Shown piece after piece: positions 22,855 through 34,588 of a DNA stretch of 64,000 nt (positions are counted from its first letter, which is position 1; each line of letters opens with the position of its first letter). The stretch is from Agrocybe praecox. Taxonomy: Eukaryota; Basidiomycota; Agaricomycetes; Agaricales; Agrocybaceae. Where the stretch lies: assembly GCA_964017145.1 (NCBI GenBank), contig OZ024840.1, forward strand, positions 1,550,001 to 1,614,000. Direction: 5' to 3'. The notes beneath the pieces are model-generated. The model did no database searches. It saw nothing but the letters and a program-made list of their open reading frames with translations, and was not told where the DNA came from. Position numbers and translations under genes: made by a program.

Positions 22855-23876
22855 ATGGGTCAGGCTGCTAGTGCGTCTTATCTTCTTAGAGAGTAACACG
22901 CGCTAATGGTTTCAAGTTGCGACGTATGCTGCTCTCGCAGCCACTTCATTGTCCTTGGGATATTGGATCGGTACAACAAGAGCATTGCAATTGCAAACAG
23001 AAAAATCGACTTGGTCCAAACAGGCGGAACCATCATCATCATTGGATAACGAATCTGAAGACACAGGTGGAAATGAAAGCGATGACAGTGATCTCTCGAG
23101 CGCTGCTGGTGAAGAGCTTTCTTCGCTTCAGCTTGAACCATCAGACGACTGTAAAATGGTGAGGCATGAAAACTATCGACAAACGTGTCTTTACATGTCA
23201 TTTATTCAGTCATGACCTGTGTGTTAGGTTTTAGTCGTCCGAACAGATTTAGGAATGTCTTCAGGGAAAATTGCTGCCCAGTAAGTCATGATACTCCGCC
23301 AATTTCAGTCTTCTGATTATCATGGCAGATGCTCGTAAGTTAGTTTTATACCCCCTCCACATACTTTTCTTACGAAGACTACCCAGTCATGCAGCCCTGG
23401 CTTGTTATAGAACATTGTCAGCAAAAAACCCTGCTGTATGTTTATTTAACAAAGACTTGTTATTGAATCTAATGTCAATGGTCATTACTTTTAGCTGCTG
23501 CGCCAGTGGGAGCGAACAGGGTGAGAGCTCTTAGTTTCGTTTCATTTGTTGCTGTATCCTGACACTGGGAAAAGGCAAACAAAAGTCACCTTGCAATGTG
23601 GCAGCGAAGATGAAATGCTTCTCTTACAGGCACAAGCACAAAGCCTGAAGCTATGTGCCCGTTCAATACAAGACGCGTAGGACAGCTATCATTTACGACA
23701 ACATCTTGTTCTTACCCTCTGTGCAGTGGCCGGACTCAAATTGCAACTGGTTCGAGGACTGTTCTTGGGATTGCAGGCATGTTTTATATGCTAGAAATGA
23801 TGAATTCTTCTCATCCTTTCTTGCAGGTCCTTCAAGGCTGGTCAACCAAGTGACATCGATGCTACGCCTCCTCTAG
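22855..23876 (+). CDS. PTH2: Peptidyl-tRNA hydrolase 2 (PTH2/BIT1 family)
   Basis: Cleaves the ester bond of peptidyl-tRNA released from stalled ribosomes; eukaryotic members are often anchored in the mitochondrial outer membrane. Nine exons: 22855-22870, 22917-23158, 23228-23280, 23329-23334 (6 nt), 23387-23435, 23495-23520, 23575-23676, 23727-23776 and 23827-23876, giving 197 residues. The N-terminus has a membrane segment (YAALAATSLSLGYWIG), then an acidic linker (ESEDTGGNESDDSD) and the catalytic domain from KMVLVVRTDL. Signature residues are intact: GKIAAQCSHA and SIQDAGRTQI. The last intron has a GC donor (GCAG|gcatgt) and is absent from the paralog at 3156-4151. Exon lengths 53, 6, 49 and 26 are identical in both copies, showing common origin. 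Confidence 0.92.
23329..23334 (+). other. 6-nt microexon of PTH2
   Basis: ATGCTC between acceptor atggcag and donor gtaagt. It builds the middle of the catalytic QCSHA motif: Gln ends on its first base, then Cys, then two bases of Ser. Removing it destroys the frame. Confidence 0.8.
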
Positions 23877-24242
23877 TAAAAAGGTTATTTTTGGCACATG
23901 CCGCTTGTTGTTACTCTGTTGCAAGTTGGAACAACAGCGGCTGGAGCGTCCATGCCAGCCTCCCTTAGTTATTACTAGAATATCTTTTTTTGTAAATACA
24001 TATCGTGTTGACTGAATCTATCTACGCGCCCCGCAGCAAGAATTTTTAGTTGCCAGCTTTTGTCAATGAGTGTCTTGGCAACGGCTCGAATTTGACGGCA
24101 CACGGCTTGGAAAATCAACGCCAAACACGGCGAAACGATACCGCTTCCATTGAACAGACCAACATCAACAGCCTACATTCACTTTCTTTACCGTCTCCGT
24201 TCTCTTTCAGCCTCCAGCAGGCATTAACTCTCTTTCGCCGCC
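23877..24242. other. Intergenic region between PTH2 and the UPF0658 gene
   Basis: Contains the PTH2 3' UTR and the promoter of the following gene, with a CT-rich tract just before its ATG. Nothing else recognised. Confidence 0.5.
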
Positions 24243-25876
24243 ATGTCGGCTCAGAACTTCTATTCAGACTCCCGCACTCCCTACCTACATTCAGATCCTT
24301 CAAGAACCCAAGAGGATTTCAAGGCTTCATACGACGACTTAATTGACGAGTATTCAACGCCTTACACGGCAAATTCACAGCACCAAACATTCGCAGTCCA
24401 TACTTCGTCATCAAATGGCCACTTTCGAAAATCTTCAATTCCTTTATCAAGCAAAGCTGCGTTTACGTCCAACCAGTCAGACGACACGCACGACACAGCG
24501 TCATGTTCTTACCCTCCAGTTGTATCAGCAAAGGAAGTTGACACGCGAAGTCTTTGGGAGAAGGTGAGGAAGATCTATTTTGTTTCAAGGGCTGACTGAA
24601 AGGATGCTGTAGGTACTACCTGAATCCCTTGCTTGTCGACTGTACGTTGCTACAGTCCTCATAGAAACAACGATAGACTTGGCTATTGAAGGGGAGCTCT
24701 TCTTACGGATACGAGAGAAAAATAAGACGAACGACGAGACGTCGATAGCCACAACGCGAATGCCTGTGTATCTGGCCATTTTTGCATTAGCTCAGTGAGT
24801 CTCTCTTTTCGGGTAGATGAAGTGCGGTCTTAAGGTTTAAACATCATAATCCAGCGTCTTTCAATTAGTAATGGCCGTAGATGCTGTCTACGCTCGAAAT
24901 ACCCTGCAATTTATCTGCCTGACGTGTGTCTTATTCATTCGTTCATCAGACTTCAATTAATATGACTGGGATATAGGATTTTCAATGCACTCTTCCTCCT
25001 CTACGCCGTCATCCAAATCAACGAAATTCGAGATGCCATGGCCTCTACAGAGTCCGTGGGAGGCGTTTCAAACATCCCAATCAACGTCCTCACTACAATC
25101 ATTCCTATCGTTATTTCAGTGGCGGAAATTGCATACATCGGGCTAGGTTGGAAAATCTACAACGAGTTTGGATGGAAGGTCTACAAGTTCCTTGGAGCGG
25201 ATCGAAGGATCAAGAAAATGTACGCCGACTATCAAATCTACGAATGTTTGGTCAAATTCGATGTATTCTTCTGGGCTGGATTCTCGGTGCAATTCATTTG
25301 GCTGGTGCTCCAAGACAATGACTGGGAATACTATGTGACAGTGGCTGCGCTTCCCTTGTCCATCGTGCTTCTCGTCGAAGGTCATCTGGCTGCACGGTAT
25401 GAACACAAGTGGATGATGGCTACTTTCATGTCAGGTTGTGTTGGGGCCATGATTTATTTCATCTACAAGGTTTGCATCTTATGCTTAATATTCATATCAA
25501 CATGCTCACGAAACTCTTCTCTCCAGCTTGTTAAGGTGCTGCTATACAACCAGACGGAGCAGTACAAACTGGTATGGAAATCGCTCACTATTTTTTGTAA
25601 GTCTTCATCCACTTCTCTAATACTGCGCTGTGCTCATTCGACCATAACAGCTGTGATTGCCATCGTTCTGCTCTTTTCTACATTTATCTATTCAATTATT
25701 GTGCTACGGAACTTTGGGAGAGGCTTACTGGATGCATGTGAGTAAAACTGCCATGCATATCTACATCTATTTCAACCCTGACCATTTCTTTAGTGGCGAG
25801 AAAAGCTCAAGGCTTTGGCATACAAAATCATCGACGAGCCGCGAGTCACCCGTTGAACCGCATGAGTATCAACTAA
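24243..25876 (+). CDS. UPF0658 family Golgi-apparatus membrane protein
   Basis: Fungal multi-spanning membrane protein family located to the Golgi in fission yeast; biochemical role unknown. Seven exons: 24243-24563, 24613-24794, 24855-24923, 24977-25469, 25527-25596, 25651-25737 and 25794-25876, giving 434 residues. The first ~110 residues are polar and Ser/Thr-rich. Membrane segments follow: around RMPVYLAIFALAHVFQLVM, IFNALFLLYAVIQ, NVLTTIIPIVISVAEIAYIG, FWAGFSVQFIWLVL, YVTVAALPLSIVLLVEGHLA, ATFMSGCVGAMIYFIY and AVIAIVLLFSTFIYSIIV. The central loop WKIYNEFGWKVYKFLGADRR followed by YADYQIYECLVKFDVFFW is the family signature. The tail is short and basic. Confidence 0.85.
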
Positions 25877-26463
25877 AGATACCCCTCCTTACTTGCATGA
25901 CCTGCTCCACGGTTCCATAGCCGTTGTACTGATAGATAACTCGACATACCTTACTTCAAGTTACGATGATCAAGAAATGGACTTTCCCTTTGCATTCCAC
26001 CCACTTTCATATCGACATAGCACTCTACCACTTCACCATCCATTGCTCCGCGACCATATTCTATTACCTTCACATAAAGTAGTTCCAATACACCCTCATA
26101 TATATATATATATTTCCCTCATTCTCCTACAAGGTACTCTGTAGATCCGGCTGTACCTGTCCACTCCCTTGCCACGTAGTAGATATTAGTGTATAGATAT
26201 GAATCACATTCGCATTCCAAAGCATATTCCTTTTGCAAGAAAGTGAGAGTCTTATGGGAGGATTAAATGCGCAAACAGCGCTGGCGAGCAAAGAAATGAG
26301 TTTTACTTGTTTGGATTTAGACATACTTCCGATTTGCTTCCGATCTCAGAAATAAGCAGTGGCCCAAACCAAACCCCAAGTTCAACGTGTCAACACGAAA
26401 CCACCAAATGCAAAATTAGACCGCAAGTCCCATCGCTCGCCTCTCTTTCAATAGTAACTAGTA
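25877..26463. other. Intergenic region with short AT microsatellite
   Basis: Holds the 3' end of the UPF0658 transcript and the BET1 promoter. A short TA run (about 26099-26112) is the only simple repeat. Confidence 0.5.
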
Positions 26464-27092
26464 ATGTCTCAAAGGTACGTTTTCATACTTCTTTTATCTT
26501 CTTTTCCCAGCTGACATTGTCCTGCAAAACCCATGAAGAATACGAACCGCGCCTTCGCTCCGGGACCGTTCTTCACTTCTCGGCTCTACACCACCAGCAT
26601 CCGGGCGTTCGACACCGTACGGGGGAAGCATATACAATCCAACCCAGCAGCAATTTAATGGACACAGATATGCGGACGACCTAGAAGGTCAAAACGACGA
26701 GGCGTTAGATGGACTCAGCGCTAAAGTCAAACTGCTAAAGGATGTGAGTGAGTTTAGAATGGCCCATGTCACTCACTTTCGTCCGTCGTTTGCTAACTTT
26801 CTTATTTGCTCGTGTGGTAGATTACAATTGGCATTGGGAACGAAGTTCGCGAGTCGACGATTCAGCTCAGTCAGATGGTGCGCTGTTGCTCCCCAAACCA
26901 GAGTTACACACATGTGGCTAACATATGTACATGTAGAACGATGCCTTCGCAGAGACTGGTGGAATCCTTTCTGGCACATTCCGACGGATGAACAATATGG
27001 CAGCACGGCAAGGATGTCGTTGGCTATGGTATATCGTATTTCTTATCATTGTATTTTGGTTTTTCTTGGTTGTATGGTGGTTTCGAAGATGA
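26464..27092 (+). CDS. BET1: ER-Golgi SNARE BET1
   Basis: SNARE of vesicle fusion between ER and Golgi. Four exons: 26464-26474 (11 nt), 26539-26743, 26821-26877 and 26937-27092, giving 142 residues, the family length. Order: a polar N-terminus (STPPASGRSTPYGGSIYNP), then the start of the SNARE helix RYADDLEGQNDEALDGLSAK, VKLLKDITIGIGNEVRESTI, QLSQMNDAFAETGGILSGTF and RRMNNMAARQG, and a C-terminal membrane anchor (WLWYIVFLIIVFWFFLVVWW). The first intron uses the AG of catgaag after a ctgac branch-point sequence; this is the choice that joins MSQ to the rest in frame. It converges with ULP1 (235 bp between stops). Confidence 0.88.
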
Positions 27093-27327
27093 TGGAGGGC
27101 AACGGGAGTCCCTCAACACAACACCTGCATTTGTAATGTTTTCTTTCTCCTTATTTCGAAGCATATATATCTCCCTCGACCAATGCTCAATGGATCTCTT
27201 GATTTTACGCACGGAATTCCGAGTTGTAACCATCTCAAGAAAGGAAAATATGATAACACTAAAAAATACAGGAAACATGCAAAGAAGATAAAATCGACGA
27301 AAATGAATAATGATAACATAACATAAA

Positions 27328-29696
27328 CTAAGGTCCGTCTCGTAGTTTGGCATTGCCAATCTCCCATAACATTCGTCTTCGAAGATAAGGCATGTCCTTC
27401 TGGGTGAAGTTGAAGGGCTCTCCTATTGACAGCGCGGCCATGAATTGGCAAGTAAAAACACCACAATCAAAACCATTTTCTTGCTGAGGTGTTTCCTACA
27501 AAAAATCGTTGAGAAACATCGCAAGGGGGAAGCTGAAATAGTCACTAACTGGAGGAGGAGGAGCATAATCTACCCAACCGTCGAAGTTGAATGGTTTCTT
27601 CTTCTTGTTCATATGCTCGTCGTTGACGTAGGATCGTAATGCCTTTCCAGAGCTATCAGACTACCGTGATAATACCATTTACTCAAGTTGAATTACCTTG
27701 AAAACCACCCCTTTCGCTATGTTCATACTATCGTATGATTCGAACCTTTTCTGTCGGAAGTTTATGGAAGCAGCAGTCCAATGTGCATTCCCGTGATTCA
27801 CTGGAATGAGAATGACATCCGTCGAGAAGATGTCAATCTAAGGTACATGAGCAAACGATTCCAATATCCGACTTGAAAAGAAGCGCACTTTCTTTGTCCA
27901 TTTCCCAAGTCTGCCTCTCTCATACCCATCGCGAGTGAGCTTTGACCAGAAGAATGAGCTGAAGTAGTGGACATTCAAAGGTTTCTTCTTTGACTTGTTC
28001 TGATTTTCCTTGCTTCCTTCCGAACGAGCCAAGATCATTGCACCATAGAAATTGATGATCTCATCGTTCAGCCACTGCCCAGGTCGTAACCGACTTAAGT
28101 CTGAGTCGGAAACTTGTTCCTTTGCGAACTTGGACACAACGCCCCGCTTCTGGAGAATCTTCGTAACATATTGTTCATCTTCAGGAGGCAGAGACGATGG
28201 TAGAGGTGGTCCCTGGCGTAGTTTATCGATGGCTTCATCCTTAAGGCGCCGTGATATTTGAAGATGTTCAAGGCTCGGAAGGAAAGGTTTAGCGGGTTTG
28301 GGGCTAGAGGATCTTTAAATTTAGCGACTGTAATACTGATAGGAACCTTCGACACTACCTGTTCAATGTGGCTTTAGCGTTTTCAAGTGCTCTTTGTAGG
28401 AATAAATCATCCTTGGAGCAACCAATGAGGAGAAACGCAAACGATAAGAGATGGTAGGCTCACAGATGATGTAGTAGGCTTCGGTGTCTGCGGTCTTAAC
28501 GGAGAGGAGGGAACTAAAGGATGGTCGTTTGAGCTATCGATTTGTATAATCAAAGCGGAAATGAATGACGAACTTAAGCGTGGTGGGGCATGTTCTAGGT
28601 CTAAGTTCTGTAGCTGTCTCTGGAAATCTAGCAGACCTATGGAACAATGTGAATAATCATTGAAAGGTTATAAATGATAGTGAGTTTACCTTTGAAGTCC
28701 TTAAACCCAGATGTAAATCCTGAGACAAGGTAAGAATTAGGAAGTATGATAGTTGAGAATATAATGTACCTGTCTTTCGCTTTAGATTGTATAGTTCGCG
28801 CGTCATTTCCTCCCGTAGTTGAGTTTTGTCACGAAGAACCTGGGCTTTATGCTACAGGCGGTTAGCATTGGCAGGAAATAGACGTAAAGAGGTTGTACTT
28901 ACCACTTTCGCGTATATGTGCTCTCTATCCTTGGGATTCCGTCGGAGAGGATGGCGTTTTGGAGCTCCGGATTTGGATTGCAGTGTTATATCAGTTCCCA
29001 AAGTAGAAGTTATTAAACTAGAACTCGAGTTGGAAGTTTGTGATGACTGTCTTGAATCTGAAGTGCTCTGCAACCGAAGACCCGTAAGGCTGGGAACGAC
29101 ATCCTTGTCTAGTGTTCGTCCAGGAGAAGGGTATGTGAGCGAAGTGCCGTGCGAAGGGGAGTTTGAAGGTTGATGGGGTTGAGGTTTTGGAGTAGAAAAG
29201 GCAAGCCCATCTAGAACGCGCTCATCCTTGAAGTGCTCGAGAAAACTGGAGGTGATCGGTGAGTGCATTTTGATGGGTATGCTCTGTTTCGGCGTTGAGG
29301 AGTCGTGGATCACAGCGATATCACCATTACTCAGGGGAGTTGGTGTTTGACGAGGGGTAGATATAGGTGAAGAGGATGTTGGGGATGAAGATGACATTGC
29401 GTCGTCCGATAGGCCTGGGTCGGTCGGTTGCCAAACTGATAATGTCACTGATAGGAATGAGTTCAAAGCAATATGTGAAGATGTAAAGTTTAAGTTTACT
29501 TACCTGGAACAAGTGATGTTGCAGTATCCGCCACAAGTTCAACAAGCTGCTTTCCAAGTGAAGTCCACCGGTCGAATAATCCTCCTTCCACAGAGTTTGA
29601 TGCACCGGAGCTTTGCTCACTTGTGGTCAGACGAGGGTGTTTTGGGTTGTGTTCAGGCAACACAGGTTCTGCGGCACAACGTTTTCGCGAGTTCAT
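27328..29696 (-). CDS. ULP1: SUMO-specific cysteine protease ULP1 (C48 family)
   Basis: Processes SUMO precursors and removes SUMO from conjugates, usually at the nuclear envelope. Ten exons: 29504-29696, 28903-29447, 28770-28851, 28690-28719, 28464-28636, 28359-28411, 27889-28312, 27697-27837, 27550-27660 and 27328-27495, giving 639 residues. The N-terminal ~400 residues are Ser/Pro/Thr-rich and low in conservation, with a basic patch MNSRKRC at the start. The catalytic domain begins near DLSRLRPGQWLNDEIINFY. The triad is visible: His in PVNHGNAHW, Asp in FESYDSM, and Cys in NGFDCGVFTCQF, with the oxyanion Gln just before (TPQQENG). Many alternative in-frame ATGs exist; MNSRKR is the first ATG of the open frame. 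Confidence 0.92.
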
Positions 29697-30025
29697 GAGT
29701 ATAATGTGGGGAAAGGAGGAACCACCCGGCAGATGGCAAGTCAAATATATGTTTTAGGCTGAGCTGAAGTTTGTAGAAATATAGGGATAATACCCTCCTG
29801 ATCTACGCGTAATAGACTATCCGCTATAGTGGGGGGTTTGACCGATATTTATCGAACGAGAATAGCGATCCGGAAGAAAAGTGGCAGGCCGCCAGAAACT
29901 TGGCTGCAATTTAGAGGATGGTGGTTAAGCGCAAGTGACAGAATCACCAAAAACGAATGGTCACACTTTGCAAAGCACTCAATAACAATAGGCGACATGT
30001 TTGTCGAGGGGATCAGCCAGTCACC
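29697..30025. other. Intergenic region between ULP1 and tRNA-Met
   Basis: ULP1 promoter region and flank of the tRNA gene. Nothing else recognised. Confidence 0.5.
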
Positions 30026-30144
30026 GCCTCCTTGGCTCAGTTGGCTAGAGCGCAGGTCTCATAGAAAAGTCTGGTGACTATGACCTATGTGTGAGCATTG
30101 CTTACGTAATCCTGAGGTCGCAAGTTCGAGCCTTGCAGGGGGCA
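30026..30144 (+). tRNA. tRNA-Met (CAT), elongator type, with 45-nt intron
   Basis: Mature parts fold as a cloverleaf: acceptor GCCTCCT (30026-30032) pairs with AGGGGGC (30137-30143), discriminator A at 30144; D-stem GCTC/GAGC; anticodon stem CAGG/CCTG with the U-U closing pair also found in other eukaryotic tRNA-Met; loop CTCATAA with anticodon CAT at 30060-30062; T-arm GCAAG-TTCGAGC-CTTGC. The intron lies after position 37 at 30064-30108. The A-box (TGGCTCAGTTGG) and B-box (GTTCGAGCC) promoters are inside the gene, and a TTTT terminator follows at about 30148. The first pair G-C and the GTTCGA T-loop indicate elongator rather than initiator. Confidence 0.93.
30064..30108 (+). other. tRNA-Met intron
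   Basis: 45 nt inserted one base 3' of the anticodon, the standard site for nuclear tRNA introns removed by the tRNA splicing endonuclease. Boundaries are set by restoring a 7-nt anticodon loop; a one-base shift is possible because A occurs on both sides. Confidence 0.8.
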
Positions 30145-30770
30145 TCCATTTTGTTATATCCTTTTGCCTTCAAAGATTCTGCTTATCATTTCTTACATAA
30201 CCCATGACCTTTGCGACTTATGTTTTGACCTTTACCTATAACCCAGGGTCATTTCGGTGAACATGACACCCATACCTTCAATACTTCTTCTGATAGCCAG
30301 TGCTTCTTGATTCTCCTCACGATCTCTGGGCAGGAAAATATGGCCTCCACGTCTCATCGGTGGATGCATCATCCTCCATGAGGTGGGCTTAGACCATTTT
30401 TATGGCTTCCCACAGCTCGTGAGTGGTTGGGTCTAAAGTGGCGTTGGCGATCATACTTTGTATAATCATTGCACGTCTGACATGCAACTGGATTGGATAA
30501 TGGTATTAAAAAAATATTCTGGAAGAGTTTTGGAATTACGAACCGCATTTCTTCTCTCATACCTCCTGTTCCTCGTGGCGATAGATGCTTGTTTTCGTAT
30601 GAGTACGGACTTGAAGTTATGAGGGGAGCTAACTTTAGCCGCTGTGAACTCCCTCAAGGCCGTCTGCATAGTTGATCAATGATTTGTAAGTTAGAGAAAA
30701 GTCTGTGGGGTATGTTTGTTTTATCTTGAAGACCACAAAGCCTTCATCTCATTCAAATTATCACATAGAA
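30145..30770. other. Intergenic, no gene seen
   Basis: Nothing recognised besides the tRNA terminator at its left end. Confidence 0.5.
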
Positions 30771-31600
30771 ATGAGCAGGACACGCCTTCCTGCAATGCGT
30801 AAGTCGTACTTGTTGGCAAGATGCAACCATCTACTAATCTTTTTTATTTTGATAACTTTTTTTCATTAGGCAACCCAACGTTCCTTCTGTTGCACAACGA
30901 GAGACTTCTAATGGCACTCCGGCAGAAAATTTGCCAAACCTCAACCAAGAACGACGCCAAACTTTTGACACAATAAATCATCTGCAAAGTATAGCTTCCA
31001 AACAACAACAAGACATCAACAGGCAAGCCGCTATGATATCGCAACTGGAAAGTGAAAAAGCAGCAGCAGAGAAGCAGAGAAAGGAACACATCAACCATGC
31101 TCAGTGCCAATACCAGCGTGCACGCGGAGAAACTCGAGTTCAAGCTGGCCGACACAGTTTTAGAGATTTGCCAACTTAACCAAAGGACCCATCACCAATA
31201 TGGCGATGAATTTATAGTACTCCCTGCTTCCTCGAGACCGGAAATACACATCTGGCAACAAGGCGCACGCATACAACCCTCTCGAACTTCTAGTTACGCG
31301 CCTTTGCAGCACGCACACAACCCTGGTTATACGCTTGTAACCATGTTCCTCACTTAGACTTCGGACCACAACCGCCAGCCTTGACCGGACGTCCTGTTGA
31401 GATTCTTAACCAACACGTACCCCAACTCTCTGCTATATTAAACATGCCTACGCCACCTTATGTCTATGTTCCTAACGTCCGATGCCACAACCAGCAGCCT
31501 CGATGGGTATTTCTGCGGGCGCTTCCAATACAAACATACCGCAGGTTCATCAGGGGACTCCCGTTTAAAAGCAAGCCTAGATTCAAGCTAGATTCCTAAC
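30771..31600 (+). pseudogene. Probable decayed coiled-coil gene
   Basis: A coding-like stretch with a coiled-coil pattern (NLNQERRQTFDTINHLQSIA, then MISQLESEKAAAEKQRKEHI) runs in one frame to about 31100. Plausible coding character then continues in the next frame (VHAEKLEFKLADTVLEICQL) to about 31357, and another open stretch follows (31381-31599). An ATG with a good donor (MSRTRLPAM, then gtaagt) lies at 30771, but joining it to the acceptor at about 30869 gives the wrong frame for the coiled coil. Frame changes without convincing introns suggest a broken gene. No family recognised. Confidence 0.35.
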
Positions 31601-34588
31601 CACATATAACCGCCAGTTACTTCTTCTATTCTGAGACTTGCTTGCAATTGTCAATGGATGGTTTGATAGTCGCACTCCCGATCTTGACTGGGCCACTATT
31701 CGAAACTCCCAAAAAAATTGTTGCTTGTTCTCGGTATGACTTCTAGGAACGAATGGCGCCATCCAAACAGGAACTTTTTAACTCACTACCTGCAGGGTTG
31801 GATAAGGCAAAACATTTCAAACCTAGGATCAACGTGCTAGTATTGGACGGGAGCTATGTAGATCTTCCTGCACAAGCCATTTGAATGGACTTCCTTTCCC
31901 GACACTTTCACGAAGGATTATGTTGTTTATACTGTCACTAGTCGGCACACGAGATTAAATACTGCATGCATAGCACAGTCATGTCCTTGCGAATTTTGTA
32001 TGTGCGGCAGACAACTCCATAAATTTAATCCTATGAATGATAAATGAACCCTTGATTTTCAACTTGTGTAACTAAATATTAGGCCAATTATTGGCTTCCT
32101 CATCACTTTCAAGCCTCAGGCCTTCAGACCCCAGCTGCTCTTACGAGCGTATCAGAAAATCATATGACGAGATCACGACGCGAAGACGTGTGTCGCGGCC
32201 GCACTTTGCCACTTGCCTTTTCTGTTCTTGGCCCACAACCACCACTTTACCACCGCGTAACTCGCTAGTTGCTGTTCCACGCGATTACTCTTTTACTCTC
32301 GATTACCCAAGGCGCTAAGTTCCGCTTTGAAAAAATGACTAGATAGAACTGCCGAAAACTCCCAACGGATCGAAGGCCAAGGCAATCTCGAAGGATGCTG
32401 CCGATGATTTCTCCAAGAGAAGGTACCGCAATCCCATGCATGTATTCCGCAGTTGAGATACCATAATTGGATCACTTTACCGGGAATACTACATGTCTAT
32501 ACGGAGGACCACAGCAGATAGGTGTCTACGAAAACATGTTTTCACCTCTAAGCGCGCGCGAAGCACACAAACAAGCCAATGCCGACATAGAGATTTGTCA
32601 GGGGGAAAATCAAAACCAATTGTAATGGTCATGAATTTGGAACAAAATCTCGAGAAACGAATACAGGAACACATCGACAAAGAAGAATCCATTCTTCTAA
32701 GGCGGCAGCGGAAACAAAAAGACAAGGGGTTTCAAGGGGACTTGAACTAGCTTGAACGTCGCGGTCGGAGCTTGCAAGTAAATTCGACGAAATACGCTTG
32801 AAAATGGGTCGACTTTATATGACTGTTCGCCAACTAGATGGTGACGGTTTTTTGCGTCCTGATTTCCTTCCTCAATTTTCTGACTACGGCAATTACAGAG
32901 TATAACAGGGTATCGTTCACGGTTGATACGGACCACGGACCCTACCGTGCATTCTGACCTTCTCTGGGTACCGTACCTATGGGACTCTCGCACGCTTATG
33001 CCTATAAACATGATCATCTGTAGGAAGCTCTGGCTTACACTTCGCTTAGATAGGTTCTGGTCTTTATTCATTTCCTGATATTGCCTCTTCACCAGATTCT
33101 TACATGCCCAAACAGCATGGTTCCCGTTTGTCATGAGACTTGGGCCTTGCTCTTTTGAAACCCATGCCTTCAACGTACGTTTACGCCACCAAGGAAATCA
33201 TCTTTGACTCGCACTGGCGGGCGTGTCATTCAAATGGCGGAACAGTCTACTGACTTGATACCGACGAATGGACGGTGCCAAGCAAAGATACACTACTATG
33301 ATCGTTAACAATTACCGCTGCTGGCGCACTAGCTGAGCGTGCTACCTTCACGCACTGCCTCCTCATTCTGCTCGGTTCTTCTGGGCTGCTTCTGTTCTTT
33401 TCATGATCACCTGGAACTCTATAGGCTTCTTGGATCCATTAGCCGACACCTTGTATTCAAGGTCTTATTTGCATACTTTGCATGCATCTAAATCTAATTC
33501 TCATATTTGTTTGTTTGACTAGAATGTTTCTATCCCATTTTCAAAGTGTGCTCCTCAGATCCCTGCCCGGCAGGCGCCACTCTCTGAACGTTCAAATATA
33601 TTCCAGAGGTGCACATTACAACATATGCATGGCGTCTGCGAAGCATATCAAAGCGATGTCTTGAATTGCACTGCCTTTTTGACGTAAACAATCGTCAGTG
33701 TCGAATTGTAGAGGTACATTACGCTTGCGCTAAATGACCTGCGCTAACTATACAGGGGCTATTTGCATACATCTAGAGAGCCAAGATACATCAAATGACC
33801 GACCATCTAGGACCTTTATTCGGAGAAACGGTCAGCATTATAGGGATTATCTGCGGATAGAAAGTCACAGACTCGTTGCTCGGGCATGCAGTGAAACATG
33901 CTGCCAAATCATCGGGCTTTTTGAAAAAGGGAAATCTGATTTCTGGTGGGTCTCCATGCTCTAGAATGGCTGTTAATAGATACGACAGCACATAAAACAT
34001 GACGGTAAATCTTTTCCGAGGACCTGCAAGATGTATTCTTTGTAGGGAGCAATAAAATAAGGAACAGATGATATCACCAACGATTTTATTTGCACAGTTC
34101 ATGATTTTGGAAACGATAACACACCCTTCGTGGTGTTAGAAGGTACACGGAACGGCGTTAAAGCGCAGTAGGACAAGTATCGGAACCACGGTACACTGAA
34201 AATACAGAGATGTTGATGGTAAAATGACTCTATGTCCCTGAAAGATTTCGAAATCAGGGAAAGATTTTTGAAGATAAGACACATGTAATATTTTACGATG
34301 CCACGAGGAGATAAAAAAAGTCGTGGGCACAGCGCGTAAAAGAGACGGATAAGTCAAGGGCGGAAGCTGAAGAGTGACAGGGAGTGACTGGGAAGGTGCC
34401 GATGGTCCATAAGTAATCCTCCTGACTCCGATTTAGTACTTAATCCTTTATCAAGTCCTCCCACACGACTGCGACGTATAAAAGTCTTTCTCTCCGTTTC
34501 CTTTGAGTGTTTACACCCCCAAGAGCTCCTGAATCATCCTGCTTTTCTGTCTTGTTCATACTCACCATCAAAGTTCCTTTCAGCAACC
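31601..34588. other. Gene-poor 3-kb stretch, a few coding-like remnants
   Basis: No gene is supported. A short charged helix-like frame on the + strand near 32630-32750 (LEQNLEKRIQEHIDKEESIL) resembles the nearby decayed coiled-coil region in composition and may be another remnant. The last 200 bp before 34589 form the promoter and CT-rich leader of the Yippee gene. Confidence 0.45.
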
